The translations under genes were made by a program, and so were the position numbers. A stretch of 64,000 nucleotides of DNA from positions 62,001-126,000 of the forward strand of contig JAJCXN010000041.1 in the NCBI GenBank assembly GCA_029263415.1. Reading direction: 5' to 3'. The stretch is from Acidobacteriota bacterium (lineage in GTDB: Bacteria > Acidobacteriota > Thermoanaerobaculia > Multivoradales > Multivoraceae). The notes under the pieces were generated by a model that saw only the letters and a program-made list of their open reading frames with translations, ran no database searches and was not told the DNA's origin. How positions within the stretch are numbered: position 1 is the stretch's first letter; every line of letters begins with the position of its first letter. Positions 24,468 through 34,600 of this stretch are shown one piece after another.

Positions 24468-25859
24468 ATGAGAATCTTGATCGTGGCCTGCTCTGTCGGC
24501 GTATCCCTCGCTGCAGCAGCGCTCGCGCAGAGTCCCCTCCAAGCTTGCGCGACTTTCGATATTGATCAGATTGGGGCCGAGAGACTTGGCCAAACCAAGA
24601 GCGAGCTTGGTCAATGGCTGGAGCTGGGCGATGTACTCTTCGCTTGCGGCCCGACTCCGGATCTGCTCGCCGCCTCGGCACCGCGATTGAGGCTGTGGAG
24701 ATCGGTTGATCCGAGCGAGATTTTCTTGGTGCGCGCCGCGCATCCCGGAAACGCAGCCTGGCCCGAGGGCGTGGCCGTATTGGCTCGAAGCGGGCCTCAT
24801 GCGGTTGTACATGCAGCGACTGCAGAAGCCCAAGACAGGCTCGGCCAGGGACAGTGGCACGCTCATCTGAACGGCGACGATGGATGTCAGCGATCCATCG
24901 TTAGTCCATATAGCCGCTCCTTGGTCTTGGCGAGGCAGTCCGCGAATTCCCGCCGGCGCGGCACGACCACCTTCGGACTTGCGGCTGCCGCAGCGGCCGG
25001 AGCGGTTGATGCTCAACGCTGGTTTGCGGACGTTGAGACGCTGGCAAGCTGGAACCGCTATACCCACGGCAGCCAGATCGACGATGCCAGTGCCTGGCTA
25101 GAGGCTCAGTTCTCTGGACTTGGACTGCCCGTGACAACTCCAACGTTCAGCGTTTCTGGCACCATCGCAAACAATGTCATCGCCACCTGGACTGGCGTAA
25201 CACGCCCTAATGACTGGTACCTGGTGGGCGCCCACTACGACTCCACATCCCAGAATCCAGGCAGCAGTGCTCCAGGAGCTGAAGACAACGCCAGTGGATG
25301 TGCGGGGGTCTTGGAGCTGGCACGGGTGTTGGTCCCGCGGCAGCCTGAAGCGACGATCATCTTTGTCTGCTACTCGGGCGAGGAGCAAGGGCTCCACGGT
25401 AGCGAGGCACACGCTGGTGCGATCGTGACCGCGGGCGATGCAAGCAAGCTGCAGAACATTGTCACCATGGACATGATTGGCTACACCGGAGACGCGGACT
25501 TGGACGTCTTGCTCGAAACAGCGGCTGCCTTCAACTCCACCCTCGACGTCTTCGAAGATGCCGCTGCTGCGTTCACCAGTTTGCGCACGGTGCGGAGTCT
25601 GAATCCCTTTGGTTCCGATCACATGCCGTTTCTCAATCGGGGCTTGCCCGCGCTTTTGACCATTGAGAACGACTGGGATTCCTATCCTGGTTATCACTCC
25701 ACCACGGACCTCCCGGCCAACCTCTCGCAGGCGATGGGCGGAGGGATCCTGCAGATGAATGCGGCAGTGTTAGCGGAGCAGGCTGGAGCCGGGACAGCAT
25801 CGGGAGACCTGCTGTTCGCGGATGGATTTGAGGACGGCACCACCACTTCCTGGAACTAG
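24468..25859 (+). CDS. M28-family zinc metallopeptidase, secreted
   Basis: 463 residues from the ATG at 24468 (a TTG 18 bases earlier also opens the frame). A signal peptide (MRILIVACSVGVSL..ALAQ) is followed by about 150 poorly conserved residues. The M28 core has the ligands VGAHYDS, EDNASGCAGVLELAR, SGEEQGLHGSEAHA, DMIGY and a late His in GYHSTTD, as in aminopeptidases of the Aeromonas/Streptomyces type. The C-terminus ends LFADGFEDG...SW, similar to short DGFE-G-W tails seen on exported proteins of some bacteria; whether it is a sorting tag is unknown. The stop codon lies inside a tandem repeat. Confidence 0.9.
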   Translation: MRILIVACSVGVSLAAAALAQSPLQACATFDIDQIGAERLGQTKSELGQWLELGDVLFACGPTPDLLAASAPRLRLWRSVDPSEIFLVRAAHPGNAAWPEGVAVLARSGPHAVVHAATAEAQDRLGQGQWHAHLNGDDGCQRSIVSPYSRSLVLARQSANSRRRGTTTFGLAAAAAAGAVDAQRWFADVETLASWNRYTHGSQIDDASAWLEAQFSGLGLPVTTPTFSVSGTIANNVIATWTGVTRPNDWYLVGAHYDSTSQNPGSSAPGAEDNASGCAGVLELARVLVPRQPEATIIFVCYSGEEQGLHGSEAHAGAIVTAGDASKLQNIVTMDMIGYTGDADLDVLLETAAAFNSTLDVFEDAAAAFTSLRTVRSLNPFGSDHMPFLNRGLPALLTIENDWDSYPGYHSTTDLPANLSQAMGGGILQMNAAVLAEQAGAGTASGDLLFADGFEDGTTTSWN

Positions 25860-25925
25860 TCTTCCTGGAATTAGCCCGCCTGGAACTAGTCCGCCTGGAA
25901 CAGGTCCGCGCGGAACTAGTTGATG
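25851..25925 (+). repeat. 15-bp tandem repeats spanning the M28 stop codon
   Basis: Five imperfect units of TGGAACTAGTCCGCC start at 25851, 25866, 25881, 25896 and 25911. The first contains the terminal Trp-Asn-stop codons of the peptidase; three of the four later copies repeat an in-frame TAG. The array runs into the gap before the convergent PfkB gene. Confidence 0.85.
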
Positions 25926-25957
25926 TGGGGCTCGAACCGCCATTGATGATTTCTGAG

Positions 25958-26974
25958 CTAGGCCTGGGAGAGTTCGGCCACCCGCTGTTCGATGCCGTCT
26001 GACAGTTTGACGCCCATGTGGGTAATGCAGTCGGCGGCGAGAGCGGTGGCGATCTTGCCGCACACCTCGGGGGACAAATCGTTGATGAGGCCGTGGAGGA
26101 AGCCGGCCGCAAACGAGTCGCCGGCGCCCGTAGTGTCGACTACGGTGACCTTTTCGGCGGGTACATGAATGCGGGTATCACCAGCAACGATCAGCGCGCC
26201 TTTGGCGCCGTCGGTGACCACCGCAATGCGGATGGTTTCGGCCAGTTTGTGGGCAGCCCCTTCAACTCCCAGGCCGGTCATGATTTTGGCTTCTTCGGCG
26301 TTCGCAAAAACCACGTCGAGCCCGCGCTGAATGTGTTGGTTGATGCGTTCGCGAGACCGATCGACCGCGAAGGGGTCGGCGAGATCGATGGCGATCCGAC
26401 AGTTGGCTTCGCGTGCCGCAGCGATCGCTTGCTCTATCGCGTCGATCTGATTCGGCGTGTCCCAGATGTAAGCGGTGGTGAAGAAGATCTGGGAATTGCG
26501 GATGTCTTGATGCGGCACATGTTCGGGTGCGTAGTCGCGACAAGCCCCTAGATGGGTGTTCATGGTGCGCTCGCCGTCAGCGGAAACCAGGATCACTGAT
26601 GTGCCGGTGGCGCCCTGATCCAGCCGTGCACAACGGTCCATGACTCCGGCATCGACCAAGCCTTGAATGAACGCTTCTCCTTCAGCATCGAGACCAACGG
26701 CTGAGCTGTAGCAGGTGTTGCCGCCGAGCATCGAGACGGTTCGCAGCACATTGGCGCACGATCCGCCCGGCTGGCGCCACGGATCAAGATTGCCGACGTG
26801 CTCGAGGATCTTGCGTTGTTCCTCGGTATCAACCAACTTCATGGTGCCCTTGGTCAGCCCCATCTCGGTCAGTTTGGCGTCGTCGGGCAGATCGACATGA
26901 AGGTCGAGCAAAGCGTTCTCGATGCCAGTGACGCCGATAGGGCGGGCGCGGAGTTCGTCAGTGAAGAAGGGCAT
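25958..26974 (-). CDS. PfkB-family sugar/nucleoside kinase (adenosine kinase-like)
   Basis: 338 residues from the ATG at 26974. The earlier ATG at 27142 would add a non-conserved 56 residues. PfkB signatures are present: GGSCANVLRTVSMLGG near residue 70 and the ATP/anion-hole DTTGAGDSFAAGF near 285, with catalytic Asp in the GAGD. The overall layout is like adenosine kinase and ribokinase-family proteins annotated as adenosine kinase. It phosphorylates a sugar or nucleoside with ATP. The exact substrate cannot be told. Convergent with the M28 gene and 242 bases downstream of the acyl-CoA synthetase-like gene. Confidence 0.88.
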   Translation of the reverse strand: MPFFTDELRARPIGVTGIENALLDLHVDLPDDAKLTEMGLTKGTMKLVDTEEQRKILEHVGNLDPWRQPGGSCANVLRTVSMLGGNTCYSSAVGLDAEGEAFIQGLVDAGVMDRCARLDQGATGTSVILVSADGERTMNTHLGACRDYAPEHVPHQDIRNSQIFFTTAYIWDTPNQIDAIEQAIAAAREANCRIAIDLADPFAVDRSRERINQHIQRGLDVVFANAEEAKIMTGLGVEGAAHKLAETIRIAVVTDGAKGALIVAGDTRIHVPAEKVTVVDTTGAGDSFAAGFLHGLINDLSPEVCGKIATALAADCITHMGVKLSDGIEQRVAELSQA

Positions 26975-27216
26975 GGTGGTAAGAGTCTCGCTGGCGATGA
27001 AGAATGGTTGGTGGGACCGTTGGTCGACGATAGACAGGACGATTAGAACAGTGGGCGGGGCGGAGTCTAGCTGATGGCTGGCGAGCTCGTTTGAGCGTTG
27101 GGACGAAAGCAGGCGGACTCTCGCCAGCATGGCCATGGTCATTGTTTTGGGCCATCGTTTGGCCGCGCGAGGGTTCAGGCGATGGCTGGTCCAGCCTCGG
27201 TCGGTGGCCGGCCCTC

Positions 27217-28728
27217 TTACCCGTGCGCCGCTTTCACAGCGACGCGGTCGACGATCCCGGCTGCCGACTCGGGAAGTGCTTTCACGTTGACCACTGAATG
27301 CGGGCGTTTGAACCGAGCGATTCGTTCACCAACGAAAGCGGCTGCTGCGTCCAGTTCAATCTCAACACCATCCTCGACCTCGAGCACGGCTCGGATGCCC
27401 TCGCCCCATTTCTCATGTGGCACTCCGAACACACACGCCCGCTTAACACCGCTCATCTGCACCAGCACCGTCTCGACTTCTGCCGGGTAGACGTTCTCGC
27501 CGCCGGGCTTGATGAGTTCTTTCTCGGGCTTGCGCCCGGCGTAGTGTAGCCGGCCCTCCTCATCCAACTTGCCCAAGTCACCGGTGTGGTGCCAGCCGTT
27601 GCGGAAGGTGTAGTTGTTGACCTCGGGCTGGCCGTCGTAGCCGAGGAACACTAGCGGTCCACGGATTCCGATTTCGCCGACCTCTCCTTGCTCAACGCGC
27701 TCGCCTTGGTCGTCGAACAGAGCCAGCGAGCAGTGGTCGACCGGGTGGCCGGCACAGAATGGACCATCCTTGGTGTTCTGCAGCGTCACGAATCCGGTGG
27801 TCTCGCATTGGCCGAAGCCGCTGAGGAAGCTTGCCTGCGTCTCGCTGTGTAGCCGCGCCGCAGTGTCTGGCGCTTCCAGGCCCGACACCCAGCGCAGAGT
27901 CGGCAGACTCGAGCCCGCAGTCTTGGCTGCGTCCAGCACTTGGCCGAGGATCGGAGGAAACGTCGCGAAGTAGGTGAGATCATGTTCGTCGATGAACTGA
28001 ACGCTCGCGTCGGCATCGAATGAGGGCATCATCACGTTCTTTGCACCCACCGACAGAAAGGCAAACAAGTGCCCGATGCCTGCGATATGGAACAACGGCA
28101 GGTTAACTAAGTTACCGTCTTTCGCCGATAGCTGGAGCGCTGCTGATTCGAAGGCTGCAGAAATCAGTAGGTTGCGGTGTGAGAGTAGGGCGCCGCGCGG
28201 GATCACGTCGACCGCAGCAGTGGCGATGATGCAGAAGGGAGCGTCCGCGTCGATCGGTGGTGCCGGTCGCAAGCGCCGATGGAGCAGCTCTAGGAAGCCG
28301 CGGGCAGCGGGGCTCGATGCTTCGAGGTCTGAGTGCAGCTCCACCTTGAATTTGGTGTCGGGAGCAGCAGCCAGGGCGTTGGCTTCGTTGTCTGCGTCGT
28401 AGAAGATCGCTTCAATGTTGGAGCGGTTCAAGAACTGTTCGATCTCTCCTTGCTGCCAGCGCCAGTTGACCGGCACCGCCACGATTCCTTGGCGGGCGCA
28501 TGCGAGGAGCAACTGAATGAAACGGGCGGAGTTCTTGGCGACGATGCCAATACGGGCGCCCCGGCGGAGTCCCTCGCGAGCGAGGCCTGAACCGAGTTGG
28601 TCCACCGTACCGAGCAGTTCGCCGTAGCTGGTCTTAGCGCCGTCGTGGATGAGTGCCGTGCCGTTTGGCGTGCGCGCGGCGTTGGTGGCAAGGAGGTCGT
28701 AGAGGGTGAAGGAGTGGGGATAAGCCAT
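27217..28728 (-). CDS. AMP-binding (acyl-CoA synthetase-like) protein with decayed catalytic motifs
   Basis: 503 residues with the ANL-superfamily fold: GFGQCETTG (A5), YHTGDLGKLDEEG (HTGD, A7), GRKPEKELIKPGGENVYPAEVE (A8 hinge) and a C-terminal domain. Two catalytic elements are abnormal. The P-loop normally written TSGTTGxPKG reads IATAAVDVIPRGALLSH. The A10 motif, normally PxxxxGKIxR, reads PESAAGIVDR, so the adenylation lysine is Ile. The enzyme may have lost adenylation and act as a CoA-binding or regulatory pseudo-enzyme, or use other residues. Start ATG at 28728. The neighbours do not define a pathway. Confidence 0.82.
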   Translation of the reverse strand: MAYPHSFTLYDLLATNAARTPNGTALIHDGAKTSYGELLGTVDQLGSGLAREGLRRGARIGIVAKNSARFIQLLLACARQGIVAVPVNWRWQQGEIEQFLNRSNIEAIFYDADNEANALAAAPDTKFKVELHSDLEASSPAARGFLELLHRRLRPAPPIDADAPFCIIATAAVDVIPRGALLSHRNLLISAAFESAALQLSAKDGNLVNLPLFHIAGIGHLFAFLSVGAKNVMMPSFDADASVQFIDEHDLTYFATFPPILGQVLDAAKTAGSSLPTLRWVSGLEAPDTAARLHSETQASFLSGFGQCETTGFVTLQNTKDGPFCAGHPVDHCSLALFDDQGERVEQGEVGEIGIRGPLVFLGYDGQPEVNNYTFRNGWHHTGDLGKLDEEGRLHYAGRKPEKELIKPGGENVYPAEVETVLVQMSGVKRACVFGVPHEKWGEGIRAVLEVEDGVEIELDAAAAFVGERIARFKRPHSVVNVKALPESAAGIVDRVAVKAAHG

Positions 28729-28909
28729 GGCAGTAGTTTAGCTTCGGTCGCGCCTTGTGGTCTGCGAATGCGTTGGAGATCTCGAGGTCGGAACTCGAGC
28801 ACTCTCGCTCAGGTGGACTAGAGTTCAGTTCCATTTTGGCGACGGATGAGATCCACTGACGATGGCGACCGATTGAGTGCGACTGGACGCAACAGACAAG
28901 GCGAGGGTG

Positions 28910-30442
28910 ATGAGTGCGATGCTTTGGGGCGTCGCCCTCTTGTTGGGCGTGGTGGTCAGCGGCTGCGCCACGACCGGGCCTCGCTCGTCCGAGCACCGAG
29001 CGGTCGAGCACCGCTCATCTGCGCACCGGGCGTCCGGGGCCGAAAGCCACGAGAATCGGCCATTGCGCCCGCTGATATTTGTGCCAGGTATTCTGGGTTC
29101 GAAGCTGGCCCACGCGGTGTCAGGAGAGTCGGCCTGGGGTGGAGGGTTGGACGTCTTCTTCCCCCGCGACCGTGGCTACGAGTTGGTTCTACCGATCCCA
29201 TCTGCGGAGACGGGCCTTTGTCCAGCACCTGATCTTGGCTGTGATGGCCAACCACAGCTGGTTCCCACCAGGGTGGTAGAAACGGTGCCGCTCGGTCCTT
29301 ATCGACAGCAGGTGTACTCGCGGTTGGTGAGGGCTCTTGAACAGCGCGGTTACCAGCTGGGTGATCTGTCCGCGCCCGAGCCCGGCGACACTCTCTTCTT
29401 GTTCGACTACGACTATCGGCGCAGCAACCTCGACGCGATCCGGAAGCTACGCAGCGAGCTAGACCAGCTCCGGCGTAGTCGGGGAGCGGAAGAGTTGCCG
29501 TTCGATCTCTTGTGCCAGTCGAACGGTGGCTATGTCTGCCGCTACCTGGTGCGCTACGGAGCGGAGTTCGATCCGATGGCTGCCACTGACTCCGGAGCCG
29601 AGCTGGAGCCACATGGGCCACCTCGCGGCCTGTTGCCGCGACGGATGATCCTGGCTGGCACCGCCAACGCTGGTGCCCTCAGGATCTTGCGCGAACTCCG
29701 TGATGGTCGACGGTTCGTGCCTCGCATCGGGCGCCTAATGAGTCCTGAACTCTTGTTCTCGATGCGGCCATTGTTCGATGATCTTCCATGGCCCAAGGCT
29801 CGTGCGGACGCAGACTCTGAACTGGTGAGTGTCTTCATCGATCAAAATGGTGAGCCGATGGACGTCGACCTCTTCGATGCCGCAGACTGGGCAGAATACG
29901 ACCTGTCGATCTTGGCCGAATCCGCTGAGGGCAAGTTCTCGAAAACTGAGAGGGCTCACGCCGCACTGTTTGGCACGCGCGCTGATCGGCTCCACTATCT
30001 AGGTCAGCGATTGGCCGAAGCGCAGCGTTTGCAAGCGCGCTTGAGTTCTAGCGCAGATGCTGACCGCGCCTACGATGACAACCTTGATCTCGACCTCATG
30101 ATGATTCAAGGGCAGGCGACGGCGAGTCCGAGTCGCGCGGTGTTGTTGCGTCGCAACGATGGTTGGCAGACGGTGTTCGCGGGCGATCGCGAGGCGGATC
30201 GACTCAGCGATCGTGTTCAGGAGATGCTGGCCGAACCGGGTGATGGTCATGCTTCGCTCTTCAGCCAGCAGCAACTAGCTCCGATCGAGCGCAAGTGGCT
30301 GGTTGGACCAGATACCGTCTATGCTGAAGGAACACATTTCTCTTTGATTCTTGATCCCGTGGCACTCAAGGCCATCGGTGACTTCTTCACTGCCGATTTC
30401 TCGATCTACTGCGAAACCGACGAGGCGGAAAGGCATCCCTAA
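28910..30442 (+). CDS. LCAT-like alpha/beta-hydrolase lipoprotein
   Basis: 510 residues from the ATG at 28910, which follows GAGGGTG; an upstream GTG at 28877 gives a poorer start. The lipobox VVSGC near residue 19 predicts a lipid-anchored protein, followed by a short Ser/His/Arg repeat region. IFVPGILGSKL is typical of lecithin:cholesterol acyltransferase/phospholipase relatives. The nucleophile elbow is CQSNGG in place of GHSxGG, with a late His in EGTHFS. It probably acts on lipid or ester substrates at the envelope. The next gene starts one base after its stop, so the two are co-translated. Confidence 0.8.
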   Translation: MSAMLWGVALLLGVVVSGCATTGPRSSEHRAVEHRSSAHRASGAESHENRPLRPLIFVPGILGSKLAHAVSGESAWGGGLDVFFPRDRGYELVLPIPSAETGLCPAPDLGCDGQPQLVPTRVVETVPLGPYRQQVYSRLVRALEQRGYQLGDLSAPEPGDTLFLFDYDYRRSNLDAIRKLRSELDQLRRSRGAEELPFDLLCQSNGGYVCRYLVRYGAEFDPMAATDSGAELEPHGPPRGLLPRRMILAGTANAGALRILRELRDGRRFVPRIGRLMSPELLFSMRPLFDDLPWPKARADADSELVSVFIDQNGEPMDVDLFDAADWAEYDLSILAESAEGKFSKTERAHAALFGTRADRLHYLGQRLAEAQRLQARLSSSADADRAYDDNLDLDLMMIQGQATASPSRAVLLRRNDGWQTVFAGDREADRLSDRVQEMLAEPGDGHASLFSQQQLAPIERKWLVGPDTVYAEGTHFSLILDPVALKAIGDFFTADFSIYCETDEAERHP

Positions 30443-30443
30443 G

Positions 30444-31538
30444 ATGTCATCTCAAAGCACTGATGCTTGGGCTGCTCAGTTGGTAGATCGTGCGCGGGCG
30501 CGAACCGGCTTGAGCGACTTAGGGCATCCAAGCTACCTGCGTTTCCTCGAAGCATCGTTGGCTGACGTGCGCAAGAACGGGAACCTCACCCGATTTGGCC
30601 GGTTCGGGTACGCCCAGAACGTCATTCGTTGCACGGCAGTGCGGTTGCGAGTGGTGGAGGTCTTGAAACAGCATCCGGAGATTCTTGACATCCCTGCTTC
30701 GGAACCGATCTTCATCACTGGTCTCTACCGTTCGGGGACAACGCTTCTGCATCGGCTATTGGCGTCTTCCCCTGAACTGCAGGCTCCGCTGTTTTGGGAG
30801 TTGGTAGGTGTCGGCTCGGACGCCACGCCTGCCAAGAAGCTACGCCAGGCACGGTGGATCAGGCGCATTCATCGGTTCTTGTCACCAGGCTTTGAGGATG
30901 CGCACGAGATCTTGGCGGACGACACCGAAGAGTGCTTTCATCTGTTCGAACACTGTGCACCCACCACACCGTTCTGGGCAACTGCCGCGCAGGACCACGC
31001 CTGGTGGATGATCGATTCGGCCCAGCACGACGACATGGTTGCCGCTTATCAGTTCTTCAAGGAACAGCTGCAGGTCCTGGCATGGCGACATCCGAAGCGC
31101 GGGCGGTTGGTGCTCAAGTGGCCATTCCACTTGTGGAATCTCGCTGCCCTCGATCAGGTGTTTCCCGACGCCCGCGTGATGGTGTGTCGGCGCGATGCTG
31201 ATGCTGCTGGGTTCGAATCTACGGTTGCATCCATCTGCAGCTTGGCCTCGCATGGTCTGCGGCCGTTCACCGGACCGCTCGACAAGTCGAGACACGGTGA
31301 GTTTTGGTGGCGCTACTGCCTGGAGGGTATCGATCGGTTGGAACGAGAGCGCAACAGGTTCGGTGATCGACTGCGCACCGTTCGATTTGGCGAGCTGTGT
31401 GATGAGCCGGCTCGGATCGCTGGAGAGCTAGCGGCGTGGGCTGGCGTTGCAGCGCCGCCTCGCACGCAGGTTCAGGTGCTGGAGAAGAGGCGCCGCCAAC
31501 ATAGCTACTCGGCGGCCGACTTCGGGTTGCCGAAGTAG
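30444..31538 (+). CDS. Sulfotransferase-family protein
   Basis: 364 residues from the ATG at 30444, one base after the lipase stop, with GGAAAGG upstream. The 5'-phosphosulfate loop LYRSGTTLLHRLL lies near residue 95, and VLKWPFHLWNL and VMVCRRDADA match the 3'-phosphate-binding strand-helix of PAPS sulfotransferases. This family (Sulfotransfer_3 type) transfers sulfate from PAPS to hydroxyl groups of lipids, sugars or small metabolites. Its acceptor is unknown. Coupling to an LCAT-like lipoprotein gene suggests a lipid or envelope target. Confidence 0.85.
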   Translation: MSSQSTDAWAAQLVDRARARTGLSDLGHPSYLRFLEASLADVRKNGNLTRFGRFGYAQNVIRCTAVRLRVVEVLKQHPEILDIPASEPIFITGLYRSGTTLLHRLLASSPELQAPLFWELVGVGSDATPAKKLRQARWIRRIHRFLSPGFEDAHEILADDTEECFHLFEHCAPTTPFWATAAQDHAWWMIDSAQHDDMVAAYQFFKEQLQVLAWRHPKRGRLVLKWPFHLWNLAALDQVFPDARVMVCRRDADAAGFESTVASICSLASHGLRPFTGPLDKSRHGEFWWRYCLEGIDRLERERNRFGDRLRTVRFGELCDEPARIAGELAAWAGVAAPPRTQVQVLEKRRRQHSYSAADFGLPK

Positions 31539-31672
31539 CGCGAAAGCGAGGGCTGTCTTCCGTTGTCGCCTTCGCGTTTCCCTTTCGGGCGCTGCACCTT
31601 CGCCGCTCACGTTCGGCCGCTCCGTTCCCGCTGTTACGTTTCCTAGCGAACTCTGCCACTGATAAGGCCGAG

Positions 31673-34600
31673 CTAGGGATCGATCGACATCACTCGCCCG
31701 GACGAATAGGCCGCGAACTCAGGTGCATACATCGATTGCACGTTGGCGGGGCTAACTCTGAAGGTGCCGGAAGTCGTGGCTCTCAAGCGGTATCTCATCG
31801 TGTATTCACCCACCGGGAGACGCTCGAAGAAGAAGTTCATGCCACTGTCACGGACTTCCTCGTAGCGCCCGATCCCAGAGTCCCAGCGCCAACCTGAGCG
31901 CTGGGTGATGGGTTCGAATCCGGCAGCGCGCGGGTCGCGCAGGTGCACGTACTCGGCATTGTGCTTGCTACCGAGGGAGATCTGGACTTCTACTTGGTCG
32001 CCGATCGCAACACGGTCGCCGTCGTTGAGCGGGGTCAGGGTAAAGCCATCGTCGCCCGGACTTCTGAGGAAGTACTGCCGCTTGACTGAGAAGAAATCGG
32101 ACGACGCGCTTTGGGGTAGCTGCTCAGTCGAGAAGTGCCAGGTGGCAGAGGCGAACATCAGGCCAGGTGTGTCCTTCTCGACGATGATCGTCGCAGCCTT
32201 CTTTGCCTCAGCTGCGGTGTCGAGTGCGGCCGCTGCGAGAACCAGTTGATTCTTCTGGCCGGTGTATTCATCAGGTGCCCAGTCGAAGCGTGTGATGTTG
32301 CCGGCCAAGGTCACGTCTGCTGCTTCGGCAATTCCAAGCTGGCCTTCAGCGTCGAGGTAGTGGACGAGTGCATAGAGCACCTCGGCAGTGGCGCGGGTCG
32401 ACTTCCAGTGGTTCAGCTTCTTGTTCAACAAGAGCCATTGCACCAATCCATGGCGTCGGTCATCGGTGGGCTCAAGTTCCATCATTGCGCGCAAGGCCAG
32501 GGCGTGTCCCTCAATGGTGTCGTTGTACCAAAGCCACGAGCGCGCTTCCGGTGCCCAGTAGGTGCCGAGGTCGCGATCGGTTTTGGCGGTATCCATGACG
32601 CTGTCGAAGACCAACTTCGCGTCCGCCGCACGATCCGCGCGGTCGAGGCTCAACGCCAACAGCGCCTTCAGTCGAGGGGAGTGCGCGCGCCAGGCCCTGA
32701 AGGAATGGTCCAGCATTCTTGCTCGCTCTTCGGCGGTGAACGCGTTGCTACTCCAGTCATTGCCCCCGGTGGCCGACAGTGCTGCTGCCTGCGAGTAGTT
32801 CGACAGCACATAGCTGAGGTAGGTGGTGAACTGCGGGCAGCAGCCATCCCCGAGCAGAGTCTTAGCGATGGTCTGGTCGTAGTGGGTCTTGAGGAACTGC
32901 CAAGCTCGGCGGACCATCTGTTCGGTCTCAGGCGGCAGGTCAACTTGGAATTCGAGAGCCCGGGAAAAGCCGTCGATCAGGGTCAAGGTCACGTGCGCCG
33001 AGGAGCGGCCATCGGGGAACCAAGGAAAGCCACCGTCTGAGTTCTGTGACTGCTGGAGCTTGGCAAACGAGGTGCGCTGCTGTGCTCCGGCGATGGCCGA
33101 ATCGAGCACGTTGATCAGATCGGGATCGGCACCGCCCCTCTTGTTGCCTTGGCTCTGATTGAGCCAGGGCGATTCCTCGAGCAGCATGGTGTTGCTGGTG
33201 CGGTTGGCGTCCGCTTGATCGAAGCGTTCGAGCTGGGTCTCTCGTTCAGCCAACGAATCTGCCATTGCTTGCACGGCTGGGTACTTGGTGTAGAGCGAAG
33301 ACAGGATGCCGGTGGAGAGGAAACGGTTCAGCGTTTGCTCGGTGCACTGGTAGGGGTAATTGACGAGATAGGGCAGCGCATTGAGCACGCTGTAGAACAA
33401 TTGTGCGTCGAGGGTGACTACCAGTTGTTCGTTGATCCGGGTCGGATCGTCTGAGCGTTCGAGTTCTTCGAAGCGGAGCTTCTGTTTGTCTTTGCCCTGC
33501 AGCGCGGTGAACCGGGATTGCTGTAAATGAAAACGCGCCGGCAGAATCGGGATGGGCCGCAGTTCACCATCTGAGAGATCTCCGGCGGTGGCGGTCACCC
33601 TGAAGGCCACGGTGCCGACTCGCGCGGGAGTGGTGATGTCGAAGCCGAGGGTGGTGCCTTCGCCGGGAAGTACCCGGAAGACGCGTCGGGCATCTGCAGG
33701 ACTGAGTCCGAACTCAGACAGCAAGCTCTCTTCGGTTTCAGGATCAATGATGTCGAAGTGCAACTCGCCGTCGAGGGTTTCTTCGCCGGAGTTGTTGACC
33801 ACCGCTGAGAGACTGGCAGTGTCGCCCTCGCGCAGGAAGCGTGGGAGGTAGGGGCGCACCAGGAGATCCTTGACCGTCTTGGCTGTGAAGCGCTTCGAGC
33901 CGCCACGCAGGTCTTTGGTGACCGCGTGCAGCCAGATATTCCAGTCAGTCACCGAGTCGGGTACGGTGAATTCGAAGGAGACTGAGCCGTTGTTACCGGT
34001 GAGCAGGTGCGGGTGCCAGAACGCGGTCTCGGTGAAGTTGGTGCGAATCTCGGGCTCCGCACCGGTGACTCCCGGCGTGTTGCCTGCTAGTGCGGCCCAC
34101 GGGTCTTCTGCGGTTGGCATCTTCTCCAGTTCGGTTTGGGTGACTTGGGCTCCTTGTGAGAGTCTCCGTTCGTCCAGCATAGGGGATTCCGAGGTCACAG
34201 TAATCGCCGAGTTCAACTCCGGAACGACGGCCGCTTGCAAAGCCGGAGGTGAGGGCGAGGGCGCCGGCGCACCCCGCCGCATGCGATCGCGTCTGGATCG
34301 ACCGTACTGGAAGACGCTGGCGACTCCGAGGCCATAGGGCCTCCATACCTCGAACTGGTCGCCGGCAGGCATGGTCTGCTGCTGCGGAGTGAAGAGTCGA
34401 CCTGTGCGCCACAGCGTCTGGAACGATCCCAAACTGGAGGTCGTGTAGCCTCCGCCTGTGCGCCACTGATAGTGAGCTACCTCCGGTGGTTGATGCGGAC
34501 CGAACACGTCGAGCGAGCGGTCGTACATGTAGGCGAGCAGTTCTGCGGCGCCTTGCTCGAGTGCTACACCCACTCGCGGGGTGGCCTTGATGGTCCAGGT

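Noticed and set aside
31539-31672. Possible terminator between the sulfotransferase and alpha-2-macroglobulin genes
   Set aside because: CG-rich partial complementarities (GCGAAAG with CTTTCG-like runs) exist, but no clean stem with a T run was found.
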